From a virus, in IMG/VR virus record IMGVR_UViG_3300032291_001745, positions 1-32,627 of that record: 32,627 bases of DNA, one strand, 5' to 3'. The notes beneath the pieces are model-generated. The model did no database searches, was not told where the DNA came from, and was given only the letters and a program-made list of their open reading frames with translations. Positions within the stretch are counted from its first letter, which is position 1. Each line of letters opens with the position of its first letter. Positions 21,077 to 28,534 of the stretch are shown here, one piece after another. A program made the translations under genes and the position numbers.

Positions 21077-21708
21077 AAAAAGAAGTTATTTATACGGAAC
21101 ACTACGCGCTTATTATAAGTGATGAAAAAGCTGTAGAGGGGGACGTTATGTTTTGTACAGAAATCAAAAACATAATGATTGGCGGAATCACATCAGGACA
21201 ACTTAGGTATTTGGATAGTGAAATATTTAAAAAAATAATCGCGCACCGACCACTAACAGATGTACCTAATCTTAAAGGAGTTCCTTTGTTGCCTGATTTT
21301 AGTCAAGAAGATGATGTTGAAGATTTATCACTTGCATATTCATCATCAAAAGGGAATGTAAACCCAGAAGGATATTCGGATAAACAAGTTGGACTATTGC
21401 ATGGATTTATTGATGGTTACAACAAATCAAGAGAAACCTACAAGTACACCGAAGAAGATTTGAGAAATGCTTTTTACAACGGATGGTTATATCGTGGAGA
21501 AAAACAATATCAATACCCAAAAGCATTAAATGAATTTATCCAATCTCTTCAACAACCAAAACGTCCTAAGTATTTTGAGTGTGAGATGGAAAAAGTATGG
21601 GTGCGAAATACTGATAGAAATGCACCAACATTAGATGATTTTGATACTATTGTAAAAACCTTCACCAACTCACAAGGTCAAGTAGAGTTAGTCGGTGAAT
21701 ATGTCTAA
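21073..21708 (+). CDS. Unknown phage protein, family A copy 3
   Basis: The 211-residue product overlaps the previous gene by 4 bp. It is closest to copy 1, with the same GYSDKQVGLLHGFIDGYNKS and YTEEDL segments, and keeps RPKYFECEMEKV and GQVELVGEY at the end. The interval after EIIYTEHYALIIS differs among copies. Confidence 0.65.
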   Translation: MKKEVIYTEHYALIISDEKAVEGDVMFCTEIKNIMIGGITSGQLRYLDSEIFKKIIAHRPLTDVPNLKGVPLLPDFSQEDDVEDLSLAYSSSKGNVNPEGYSDKQVGLLHGFIDGYNKSRETYKYTEEDLRNAFYNGWLYRGEKQYQYPKALNEFIQSLQQPKRPKYFECEMEKVWVRNTDRNAPTLDDFDTIVKTFTNSQGQVELVGEYV

Positions 21709-21725
21709 AATGTAAAAATTAAATA

Positions 21726-22382
21726 ATGGATAAATCTGATGTAATTTTCGATTTAATTAATTTTAATATTGAGGGTGTTGATGTATATCATCACAACGGT
21801 TCCTTGTGGCTAATATTCACAGATAATAAAAAATGGATAATTGAATTAACTAAAGACGGTACCTTATGGTATAATCATTATTTTTTCACCAATTGTTTTA
21901 AATATTTATCGTTAGATGTTATTCATAATCAACACTATATTACCAAATGGGTTGAAAATGTCATACAAAATGGGGTGATAAACACCAATCATCCCCAATG
22001 GTGCTTTACCTGGTCGGTTGAAAATGTCATACAAAATGGGGTGATAAACACCATTTCCGCAGAATTGGTAGCGCCACTGGAAGTTGAAAATGTCATACAA
22101 AATGGGGTGATAAACACCCCCAAACACACGTCACAACAATTTAATTCTGTTGAAAATGTCATACAAAATGGGGTGATAAACACCATCCTTGTTGTATGCG
22201 GTGGTTTGTCCCATGTTGAAAATGTCATACAAAATGGGGTGATAAACACCACTGTAGGTGTTTCCAACCACACAACTAACGTTGAAAATGTCATACAAAA
22301 TGGGGTGATAAACACCATCGCACATGGGTTGATGTCCGCGAACACCGTTGAACATGTCTTACAAAATGGGGTGAAATTGTGA
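21726..22382 (+). CDS. CRISPR-like in-frame repeat protein, copy 1
   Basis: The 218-residue product has an N-terminal domain of about 75 residues (starting MDKSDVIFDLINFNIEGVDV, with WLIFTDNKKW and GTLWYN) and then seven 22-residue units. Each unit is the constant VENVIQNGVINT plus ten variable residues; the last is degenerate (VEHVLQNGVKL) and ends in TGA. The DNA of the constant part is identical in six units. The N-terminal domain differs from copy 2 mostly at synonymous sites or by mild changes, evidence for selection on a protein. Function unknown. Confidence 0.75.
   Translation: MDKSDVIFDLINFNIEGVDVYHHNGSLWLIFTDNKKWIIELTKDGTLWYNHYFFTNCFKYLSLDVIHNQHYITKWVENVIQNGVINTNHPQWCFTWSVENVIQNGVINTISAELVAPLEVENVIQNGVINTPKHTSQQFNSVENVIQNGVINTILVVCGGLSHVENVIQNGVINTTVGVSNHTTNVENVIQNGVINTIAHGLMSANTVEHVLQNGVKL
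21951..22382 (+). repeat. CRISPR-like array 1 (36-bp repeats, 30-bp spacers) inside a coding frame
   Basis: Repeats begin at 21951, 22017, 22083, 22149, 22215 and 22281, all identical over 36 bp, starting GTTGAAAATGTCATAC and ending GGTGATAAACACC; a degenerate seventh is at 22347. The end can form a GGTG/CACC hairpin with an ATAAA loop. The six 30-bp spacers share no sequence and are roughly half G+C by hand count, against an AT-rich genome. The 66-bp period keeps the reading frame and no spacer adds a stop. No cas gene lies in the window. Confidence 0.8.
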
Positions 22383-22446
22383 TAGATGTTGGTGTTTATT
22401 AATTTAAAAGTTTGATAATAAAGTTTTTAATTGTTATTTTTAAATA

Positions 22447-23688
22447 ATGGACAATTCTGAAGTAATTTTCGATTTAATTAATTTTAATATTGAGGGTGTT
22501 GATGTATATCATCACAACGGTTCCTTGTGGTTAATATTTACTGATGATAAAAAATGGGTAATCGAATTAACTAAAGACGGTACCTTATGGTATAATTATT
22601 ATTTTTTCACCAATTGTTTTAAATATTTGTCATTAGATGTCGTTAATAATCAACACTATATTACCAAATGGGTTGAAAATGTCATACAAAATGGGGTGAT
22701 AAACACCAAAACTTTTAAGCGCATGCACGCCAGACTGGTTGAAAATGTCATACAAAATGGGGTGATAAACACCCACTACCACTGGGACCTTGAATCGACA
22801 ATCGTTGAAAATGTCATACAAAATGGGGTGATAAACACCGGAATGCCGATGGGGGCGCTAGTCGCATCTGTTGAAAATGTCATACAAAATGGGGTGATAA
22901 ACACCTCGTTCCCCCTGAGCCACTCACACTCACACGTTGAAAATGTCATACAAAATGGGGTGATAAACACCATCGCACATGGGTTGATTTCCGCGAACAC
23001 CGTTGAAAACGTCATACAAAATGGGGTGACAAACACCATGTCGGCACGATTGGTTGCTGCCAAAATGGTTGAAAATGTCATACAAAATGGGGTGACAAAC
23101 ACTAAATGTGGTTCGATTAATGATGAACAACGTGCTGAAAATGTCATACAAAATGGAATAAGAAACACCATCCGACAGGATATTACTCAATTAAGTGAAG
23201 TTGAAGATGTGATTCAAAATGGGGTTAAAGAGGTTACAGCAGGAAAGACAGAAAGATTAACAATGATTAATGAGACCATTCAAAATGGGGTTAAGGAAAT
23301 CAAAACAAATGACAGTTACCGTAATTATTTCAAACAAAATAATAAAACAGAAAAGGTAATTGAAAATGGTGTGAAAATTATTAAACCTGCTTTTAAATAC
23401 GTATGCAACCCAATTAATTTTGAAATAATAAAACAAGAAGAAACGAGATATTGTACTGTTAAAGATGTTGTTGATTTTGGTGTTAAAAAAACCTTACCGG
23501 ATAACTTATTTGACACATCTGTTGTTGAATACAACATTGAAAATGGTATTAACGAAGTTATACCATTACCGGCACAAGATGGTAATCGAGATTGGGGTGT
23601 GTATTATCAAAGACAAGGGGATGTCCTAAAACCACATGTAAAATATGTTGACGATGCAATTAATTTAGGAATTAAGAAGACTATATAA
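22447..23688 (+). CDS. CRISPR-like in-frame repeat protein, copy 2
   Basis: The 413-residue paralog of the gene at 21726 has the same N-terminal domain (MDNSEVIFDLINFNIEGVDV) and 10 regular 22-residue units, then units that are longer and diverged. Constant parts drift from VENVIQNGVINT to VENVIQNGVTNT, VEDVIQNGVKEV, TEKVIENGVKII, VKDVVDFGVKKT and VEYNIENGINEV, keeping the pattern V-x-x-V-I-x-N/F-G-V-K. A non-repeat C-terminal tail follows. The repeat core is thus an old protein fold, with new DNA-identical units at its N-terminal side. Confidence 0.75.
   Translation: MDNSEVIFDLINFNIEGVDVYHHNGSLWLIFTDDKKWVIELTKDGTLWYNYYFFTNCFKYLSLDVVNNQHYITKWVENVIQNGVINTKTFKRMHARLVENVIQNGVINTHYHWDLESTIVENVIQNGVINTGMPMGALVASVENVIQNGVINTSFPLSHSHSHVENVIQNGVINTIAHGLISANTVENVIQNGVTNTMSARLVAAKMVENVIQNGVTNTKCGSINDEQRAENVIQNGIRNTIRQDITQLSEVEDVIQNGVKEVTAGKTERLTMINETIQNGVKEIKTNDSYRNYFKQNNKTEKVIENGVKIIKPAFKYVCNPINFEIIKQEETRYCTVKDVVDFGVKKTLPDNLFDTSVVEYNIENGINEVIPLPAQDGNRDWGVYYQRQGDVLKPHVKYVDDAINLGIKKTI
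22672..23301 (+). repeat. CRISPR-like array 2 (36-bp repeats, 30-bp spacers) inside a coding frame
   Basis: Perfect 36-bp repeats, identical to array 1, begin at 22672, 22738, 22804, 22870 and 22936. Those at 23002, 23068 and 23134 carry a few changes, and those at 23200 and 23266 many. Spacers are 30 bp throughout. The spacer at 22972-23001 differs from the array 1 spacer at 22317-22346 by one base; all others are private. The spacer at 22840 is the most G+C-rich (19 of 30). Confidence 0.8.
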
Positions 23689-23710
23689 TATATATTGTAT
23701 ATATAAGAAT

Positions 23711-24046
23711 ATGGAAAATCAAGAATTATTTAAATTAATTGATGAATTTATTCAGGAAAACAAACCTAAAAATATACATAAACTATTACTTGATATATCG
23801 ATACCTTATTCATCTGATAATGTTATTCGTATTAAACCACACTACGTTATTGATGTAGATAGTGGTTTATTAAATCCTGTATATAATAGTAGTAATCATA
23901 ATTGGAACACTGAAGGTGATGTATTGTATGATAAGTTCGAATCCCAAATGGAAAAACTTATAAGAAAATATTTTAGTGCTAGAATGTATTTTAGTGGTAG
24001 AAGCGTTACCGAAAAAGATTACTGGTATAAGACTTATAACAAATAA
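23711..24046 (+). CDS. Unknown protein
   Basis: The 111-residue product lies 22 bp after the repeat gene. It has an N-terminal helix (ENQELFKLIDEFIQEN), a strand region (NVIRIKPHYVIDVDSG) and a basic helix near the end. No family recognised. Confidence 0.55.
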   Translation: MENQELFKLIDEFIQENKPKNIHKLLLDISIPYSSDNVIRIKPHYVIDVDSGLLNPVYNSSNHNWNTEGDVLYDKFESQMEKLIRKYFSARMYFSGRSVTEKDYWYKTYNK

Positions 24047-24057
24047 AAGTATGTTTA

Positions 24058-24065
24058 TATTTATT
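24058..24065 (+). promoter_or_regulatory. TATTTATT element
   Basis: A TATTTAT-class element lies 4 bp before ATG 24070. Confidence 0.4.
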
Positions 24066-24069
24066 ATTA

Positions 24070-24954
24070 ATGAATGTTAAACTAACTAAAAGTCAATTAT
24101 TTGATTTGTTATATGATATTATGGATATGGTCTATCCTAACCCTGAGGTCTACACTAAAGGTGATTCAGGTACTGTATCTGTAAGTCGTGAAAACAGAAA
24201 AAACCTTGCATCAAAAGACATGATGATGCATTGGTTTCCACATGAACCAAGGTATAAAGATTATATTTTTGTGGGTATGGAAGTGTATAAACAAATAAGA
24301 AAATATGTACCAATACTTTCAAACGACCCAAACTTAGGTGAATTCTTTGTTGACTATTTTAGTAAATTGTGTAACACCGAATTTAATGTTATGTATTACG
24401 ATGTTCTTAATGCTGATGAAATTTTTAGAAGGGGTAAAACAATTACTGAAAATATGGATGATAGTGATAAAGAAATAATTAAAGATTTAGTTGATAATGT
24501 TGGAATGACCAATGCTATTAAATACATTGGTGGTATCGATAAACTAATTGAAGTATATGGTGGGTTTGATGAAATTAAACAAGATTTTTTTGAAAAATAT
24601 GGAAGATATCCTGTTTATATATCATCTGATGAAATGGCGATGTACATTGCTGATTTTATAATTCCAATTATGAATAAACAACGACAAGATAATAATTACA
24701 TTATCTTACAAGATAATTTTAGAGTTAAATCAAATGGTATGAATTATGCTTTTTCTGTTATATTAGTTAGGGCTAAACTCTTGAACGATAATTGGAATGA
24801 TAGTCAAATTTTTTGGAAAGTTACTGGAACATCAGGGTCTCATGGTTTTGGTTTATCATTTATAACCAAAAAAGAAACTTTTGGAAAAAGAATTAGAAAA
24901 CAAGTTTTCGACCAAGTTATTGAAAAATATAATTTGAAACCTTTTATGGGGTAA
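24070..24954 (+). CDS. Unknown, possibly virion-packaged protein
   Basis: The 294-residue product starts MNVKLTKSQLFDLLYDIMD, similar in character to the T-E-S-Q leader class. The middle holds an IIKDLVDNVGMTNAIKYIGG segment with IDKLIEVYGG, a motif repeated in large-phage proteins. The C-terminus is beta-rich (VTGTSGSHGFGLSFITKKETFGKR). No enzyme motif identified. Confidence 0.5.
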   Translation: MNVKLTKSQLFDLLYDIMDMVYPNPEVYTKGDSGTVSVSRENRKNLASKDMMMHWFPHEPRYKDYIFVGMEVYKQIRKYVPILSNDPNLGEFFVDYFSKLCNTEFNVMYYDVLNADEIFRRGKTITENMDDSDKEIIKDLVDNVGMTNAIKYIGGIDKLIEVYGGFDEIKQDFFEKYGRYPVYISSDEMAMYIADFIIPIMNKQRQDNNYIILQDNFRVKSNGMNYAFSVILVRAKLLNDNWNDSQIFWKVTGTSGSHGFGLSFITKKETFGKRIRKQVFDQVIEKYNLKPFMG

Positions 24955-24974
24955 TATTAAATGTGGTGATTAAA

Positions 24975-25823
24975 ATGAATTTACAAGAACAAATATCAAG
25001 AATTAAAGAAATGATGAGTATAAACCCAAATGAAAAGGTTTATGATTATCAGGAAGGTAGAAATACTGTACCTGAAAGACTTCCATTTGATATTAACAAG
25101 TTGGTTAATTCAGGGGTTGTTTTTGTTACACCGGCAATTGATGGTGACCCAAATTCAAAAACATATAAAGAATGGTTAGAAGAACCAGGTTCACATTTAA
25201 TTACTTTACTTAATGTTATAAAATCAAGTAAAAATGGATGGATAAGAAAGGCTATAACCAAAAGGGCATCAACTAAAGATTGGAAAGGTAATTTTGTTGA
25301 TAATATATATGATGGTAAATACAATCAAATACTATGGAGTTTAGAAAAACTTGGTATAGACCCTATGGATATGTTAATTGATGGTGAAACTGGGGGAATA
25401 AATGAATCAGACCCAAAAGTTGGTACAGGGAAAAAACCTGAAGGTTCTGATAGAAGATTATATACCGATGAAAATCCAAAAGATACCGTATCAGTTAAGT
25501 TCAAGACCAAACAAGATATTGTAGACACGTTAAGTAAAGAAAGTTTTAAGTCCAAATCACATGCAAGACAATCACAAATTATTAATTTAATTCATCAGAG
25601 ATTAAGAGTTGCCTTAGAAAGAGCTAAAGACCCTGAAGTTAAAAAAAGACTAAGAACTGCTTTTGAATATATTGAAACAAAAAAAGAACAATCAAAAAAG
25701 AAAACTCAGGAAATGAAAGAAGGTGAATTAACTGAAAAATGTTGGAAAGGGTATACTCAAAAAGGTATGAAGACTATGTTTGGTAAAAGATATCCTAATT
25801 GTGTAAAAAAAAAACTAAAATGA
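24975..25823 (+). CDS. Leader-bearing protein with C-terminal CWKGY module
   Basis: I take ATG 24975 (MNLQEQISRIKEMMS) over GTG 24963, because this leader recurs at 25820 and 14201. The product has 282 residues. The end KCWKGYTQKGMKTMFGKRY followed by PNCVKK is a conserved short module in cyanophage-like and other large-phage proteins. The region in between is Lys/Asp-rich and partly disordered (TGKKPEGSDRRLYTDENPKD), with a helical segment near 190-230. Likely virion-associated; inference. Confidence 0.6.
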   Translation: MNLQEQISRIKEMMSINPNEKVYDYQEGRNTVPERLPFDINKLVNSGVVFVTPAIDGDPNSKTYKEWLEEPGSHLITLLNVIKSSKNGWIRKAITKRASTKDWKGNFVDNIYDGKYNQILWSLEKLGIDPMDMLIDGETGGINESDPKVGTGKKPEGSDRRLYTDENPKDTVSVKFKTKQDIVDTLSKESFKSKSHARQSQIINLIHQRLRVALERAKDPEVKKRLRTAFEYIETKKEQSKKKTQEMKEGELTEKCWKGYTQKGMKTMFGKRYPNCVKKKLK

Positions 25824-26440
25824 ATTTACAAGAACAAATATCGAGAATGAAATCAATGATACTATTGGAAAATAGTAGAAGATATAACAAAATGACTGAA
25901 TCATTGTTAGATATGATTGTGGAATATTTGGATGATTACATCGGGGATGGTGAAAGAAAAGTAAAAAGTAGAGAACGTAATTATGGTAATTATCGAGAAG
26001 ATTGGTGTGTTAATGGTATTGAATCAATTATAGTTATATATTTTTATGATAATGATATATTTTCCACAAGCAGAATGTTAGTTTCAAGAAAACTTGTTAA
26101 CGACATACAAAAGTATTTTAGTGTAAGACAATCATTTGCGTTAGCGTCAATTGAAACATGGTATGAACAAAACATGTTACCACAGTTTGAACAAATAGTA
26201 GGGGAAACCAACTTATCACTCGATAGTATTGATATACAATCAAGTGAGACCGAATGTCGTCCTGAACCAAAAAAACCTGAAGGCATTACTGATGAGGAAA
26301 TGATTGAGTTTATTGTAAAAAATACCTTAATGACTTATGATGGTGTGAAGAAAAGATTAGAAAGTGATAATGTTAGTTTGGATGATTTGTATCTACAAAT
26401 TGTAGATATTGTGAATGAAAGAAATATAACAGGTATGTAG
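25820..26440 (+). CDS. Leader-bearing unknown protein
   Basis: The start overlaps the previous stop (ATGA) and repeats the leader as MNLQEQISRMKSMILLEN, with an L-L-E candidate cleavage site. The 206-residue body is unrecognised alpha/beta, ending with a helix (YDGVKKRLESDNVSLDDLYL). It stops with TAG, one of only three in the window; read-through would add three residues before TAA. Confidence 0.55.
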   Translation: MNLQEQISRMKSMILLENSRRYNKMTESLLDMIVEYLDDYIGDGERKVKSRERNYGNYREDWCVNGIESIIVIYFYDNDIFSTSRMLVSRKLVNDIQKYFSVRQSFALASIETWYEQNMLPQFEQIVGETNLSLDSIDIQSSETECRPEPKKPEGITDEEMIEFIVKNTLMTYDGVKKRLESDNVSLDDLYLQIVDIVNERNITGM

Positions 26441-26484
26441 AATATATAAAAATGTAGGAACTTTAATAAGTGCCCGAATATATA

Positions 26485-26504
26485 ATGATTTTTTTAGAAA
26501 TCAT
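26485..26504. terminator. Possible bidirectional terminator between convergent genes
   Basis: The 7-bp stem ATGATTT/AAATCAT with a short loop lies between genes ending at 26440 (plus) and 26501 (minus). AT-rich and weak. Confidence 0.35.
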
Positions 26505-27172
26505 ATTAAAATAACGCCACCCACATTAACCATTTTTCTTATTTCTTCTTCTGAATATTTTTTGGATAATGGTGTATCACGTAAATCCAAATTACCATCA
26601 ACGGTGCGAAGATTTCCAAGGGATTCGATATTGGAATCTTGTAAATCCAACCATCCACCAACGGAGCGAAGGTTTCCAAGGTTTTTAATGTCAGAACCTG
26701 ATAAATCCAACCCACCACCAACGGAGCGAAGATTTCCAAGGGATTTGATATTGGTTTCACGTAAATCCAACCTACCACCAACGGAGCGAAGGTTTCCGAG
26801 GGATTCGATTTTGGATGATGATAAACCTAAATCACCACCAACGGTTTGAAGGTTTCCAAGGGATTTGATTTTGGTCCCATATAAATCCAACCAACCACCA
26901 ACGGTTTGAAGGTTTCCGAGGGATTTAATTTCGGAATATGCTAAAAACAAATTACCACCAACGGATTGAAGGTTTCCAAGGGATTCGATTTCGACATATC
27001 GTAAATTCAAATCACCACCAATTGTATATAGAGGATTACCTTCGGATTCCATATATTCTTGCAAAAAATTCCAATCATTATTAAAATATTTTAACGATGG
27101 AATATGAAGAACCTCAGGTTCTTCCTGTTCAATCAATCTTCTGTATTGTGATTCAGTTATTATTATTTTCAT
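26501..27172 (-). CDS. LRR-like repeat protein, copy 1 (last in operon)
   Basis: The 223-residue product has the leader MKIIITESQYRRLIEQEE, a short domain (HIPSLKYFNNDWNFLQEYM), and then about seven 20-residue LRR-like units (ESLGNLQSVGGNLFL type) forming a probable solenoid. The end SKKYSEEEIRKMVNVGG is shared by all copies. Its start overlaps the upstream copy's stop (TAATG). The leader holds L-I-E, a prohead-protease-like site. A binding or decoration role is inferred. Confidence 0.7.
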   Translation of the reverse strand: MKIIITESQYRRLIEQEEPEVLHIPSLKYFNNDWNFLQEYMESEGNPLYTIGGDLNLRYVEIESLGNLQSVGGNLFLAYSEIKSLGNLQTVGGWLDLYGTKIKSLGNLQTVGGDLGLSSSKIESLGNLRSVGGRLDLRETNIKSLGNLRSVGGGLDLSGSDIKNLGNLRSVGGWLDLQDSNIESLGNLRTVDGNLDLRDTPLSKKYSEEEIRKMVNVGGVILI

Positions 27173-27846
27173 TACATATAAATATTACCACCAACCTGAA
27201 CCATTTGTCTTATTTCTTGCTCTGAATATTTTTTAGATATCTGTGTATCACGTAAAAACAAATCACCACCAACGGAGTGAAGGTTTCCAAGAGATTCGAT
27301 TTTGGTTCCTTCTAAAAACAAATTACCACCAACGGAGTGAAGGTTTCCAAGGGATTCGATATTGGATTCATATAAATTCAAATCACCACCAACGGAGTGA
27401 AGGTTTCCAAGGGATTTGATTTTGGTTTCATATAAACCCAAATCACCACCAACGGAGTGAAGGTTTCCAAAGGATTTGATTTTGGTTCCATGTAAATTCA
27501 AACCACCACCAACGGAGCGAAGGTCTCCAAGGGATTCGATATTAGTTCCATATAAATTCAAATAATTACCAACAGATTGAAGATTCCCTAAAGATTCGAT
27601 TTTGGTTTTATATAAACTCAAATAACCACCAACGGATAGGAGATTTCCAAGGGATTTGATATTGGTTCCTCGTAAATTCAAATCACCACCAATGGTATAA
27701 GGTGGATTTCCTTCGGATTCCAGATATTCTTGCAGAAAATTCCAATCATCATTAAAATATTTTAACGATGGAATATGAATAACATCCAAGCGTTCTTCCT
27801 GTTCAATTAATCTTTTATATTGTGATTCAGTTATTATTATTTTCAT
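27172..27846 (-). CDS. LRR-like repeat protein, copy 2
   Basis: The 224-residue paralog has the same leader (MKIIITESQYKRLIEQEE), linker, seven to eight LRR-like units and C-terminal cap (KKYSEQEIRQMVQVGG then NIYM). The NIYM codons read AATATTTATATG and double as the TATTTATA element for the next gene. Confidence 0.7.
   Translation of the reverse strand: MKIIITESQYKRLIEQEERLDVIHIPSLKYFNDDWNFLQEYLESEGNPPYTIGGDLNLRGTNIKSLGNLLSVGGYLSLYKTKIESLGNLQSVGNYLNLYGTNIESLGDLRSVGGGLNLHGTKIKSFGNLHSVGGDLGLYETKIKSLGNLHSVGGDLNLYESNIESLGNLHSVGGNLFLEGTKIESLGNLHSVGGDLFLRDTQISKKYSEQEIRQMVQVGGNIYM
27177..27184 (-). promoter_or_regulatory. TATTTATA element (minus strand) inside the end of LRR copy 2
   Basis: TATAAATA on the plus strand, i.e. 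TATTTATA on the minus strand, lies 4 bp before the ATG of LRR copy 1 and overlaps the upstream NIYM codons. Confidence 0.4.
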
Positions 27847-28457
27847 TACATATAAATATTACTACCAACATTAACCATTTGTCTTATTTCTTCTTTGGAA
27901 TATTTTTCGGATATTGGTGTATTACGTAAATCCAACCAACCACCAACGGTTTGAAGGTTTCCGAGGGATTCGACATTGGTTCCTCGTAAATCCAAACTAC
28001 CACCAACGGATTGGAGGTTTCCAAGAAATTCGATTTTGACTCTATGTAAACTCAAATTACCACCAACGGATGTTAAATTTCCAAGGGATTGGATTTTGGT
28101 ACCATATAAACTCAAATAACCGCCAACGGATTGAAGGTTTCCAAGGGATTCAATATTGGTGTTATATAAATTCAAATAACCACCAACGGATTGGAGGTTT
28201 CCAAGGGATTCGATTTTGGTATTAAATAAATCCAAATAACCACCAACGGATGTTAAATTTCCAAGGGATTGGATTTCGGTTCGTCGTAAATCCAAATTAT
28301 CATCAATTGTATATGGAGGATTTCCTTCAGATTCCAAATATTCTTGCAAAGAATTCCAATCATTATTAAAATATTTTAACGATGGAATATGGAGAACTTC
28401 CGGTTCTTCCTGTTCAATCAATCTTCTATATTGTGATTCAGTTATTATTATTTTCAT
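27846..28457 (-). CDS. LRR-like repeat protein, copy 3 (first intact in operon)
   Basis: The 203-residue paralog with the leader MKIIITESQYRRLIEQEE has about six LRR-like units (SLGNLQSVGGYLNLYNTNI type) and the same cap (EKYSKEEIRQMVNVG). Upstream lies the stump of a fourth copy carrying the same stop/start junction. Confidence 0.7.
   Translation of the reverse strand: MKIIITESQYRRLIEQEEPEVLHIPSLKYFNNDWNSLQEYLESEGNPPYTIDDNLDLRRTEIQSLGNLTSVGGYLDLFNTKIESLGNLQSVGGYLNLYNTNIESLGNLQSVGGYLSLYGTKIQSLGNLTSVGGNLSLHRVKIEFLGNLQSVGGSLDLRGTNVESLGNLQTVGGWLDLRNTPISEKYSKEEIRQMVNVGSNIYM
27851..27858 (-). promoter_or_regulatory. TATTTATA element (minus strand) inside the end of LRR copy 3
   Basis: Same arrangement as at 27177, before the ATG of LRR copy 2. 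Confidence 0.4.
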
Positions 28458-28522
28458 TATATATAAATATCACCACCAACCTGAACCATTTGTCTTATTT
28501 CTTGCTCTGAATATTTTTTAAG
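28457..28522 (-). pseudogene. C-terminal stump of a fourth LRR-like gene
   Basis: The minus strand reads KKYSEQEIRQMVQVGGDIYI then TAA, matching the cap of LRR copy 2 almost exactly. No repeat units or start precede it. The deletion leaves the cap fused to the intergenic region before the 28535 gene. Confidence 0.8.
28462..28469 (-). promoter_or_regulatory. TATTTATA element (minus strand) in the LRR gene stump
   Basis: TATTTATA lies 4 bp before the ATG of LRR copy 3, in the GDIYI codons of the stump. Its retention while the rest of the fourth gene was lost fits a promoter role. Confidence 0.45.
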
Positions 28523-28534
28523 TAAATTAAAGAT

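Larger units (their letters stand above)
26501..28457 (-). repeat. 60-bp repeats encoding LRR-like units
   Basis: Three tandem minus-strand genes are built of 60-bp units encoding about 20 residues with the pattern I-x-S-L-G-N-L-x-S-V-G-G-x-L-x-L. Units are similar within and among the genes, so unequal recombination and copy-number change are likely. Confidence 0.8.

Noticed and set aside
22383-22446. tracrRNA-like anti-repeat (GGTGTTTAT at about 22391)
   Set aside because: Only nine bases match the reverse complement of the repeat; too short to support a tracrRNA.
21912-23190. Long minus-strand frames through the repeat arrays (units like VFITPFCMTFST or GVYHPILYDIFN)
   Set aside because: They arise because the repeat itself is free of stops in those frames. 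They lack the conserved N-terminal domain and the graded distal units of the plus-strand genes.
21726-23688. Diversity-generating retroelement as the source of the variable segments
   Set aside because: Spacers differ completely, not only at adenine positions. No template repeat or reverse transcriptase is visible in the window.
26562-26849. Plus-strand ORF opposite the LRR-like gene
   Set aside because: It is the antisense shadow of the 60-bp repeats.
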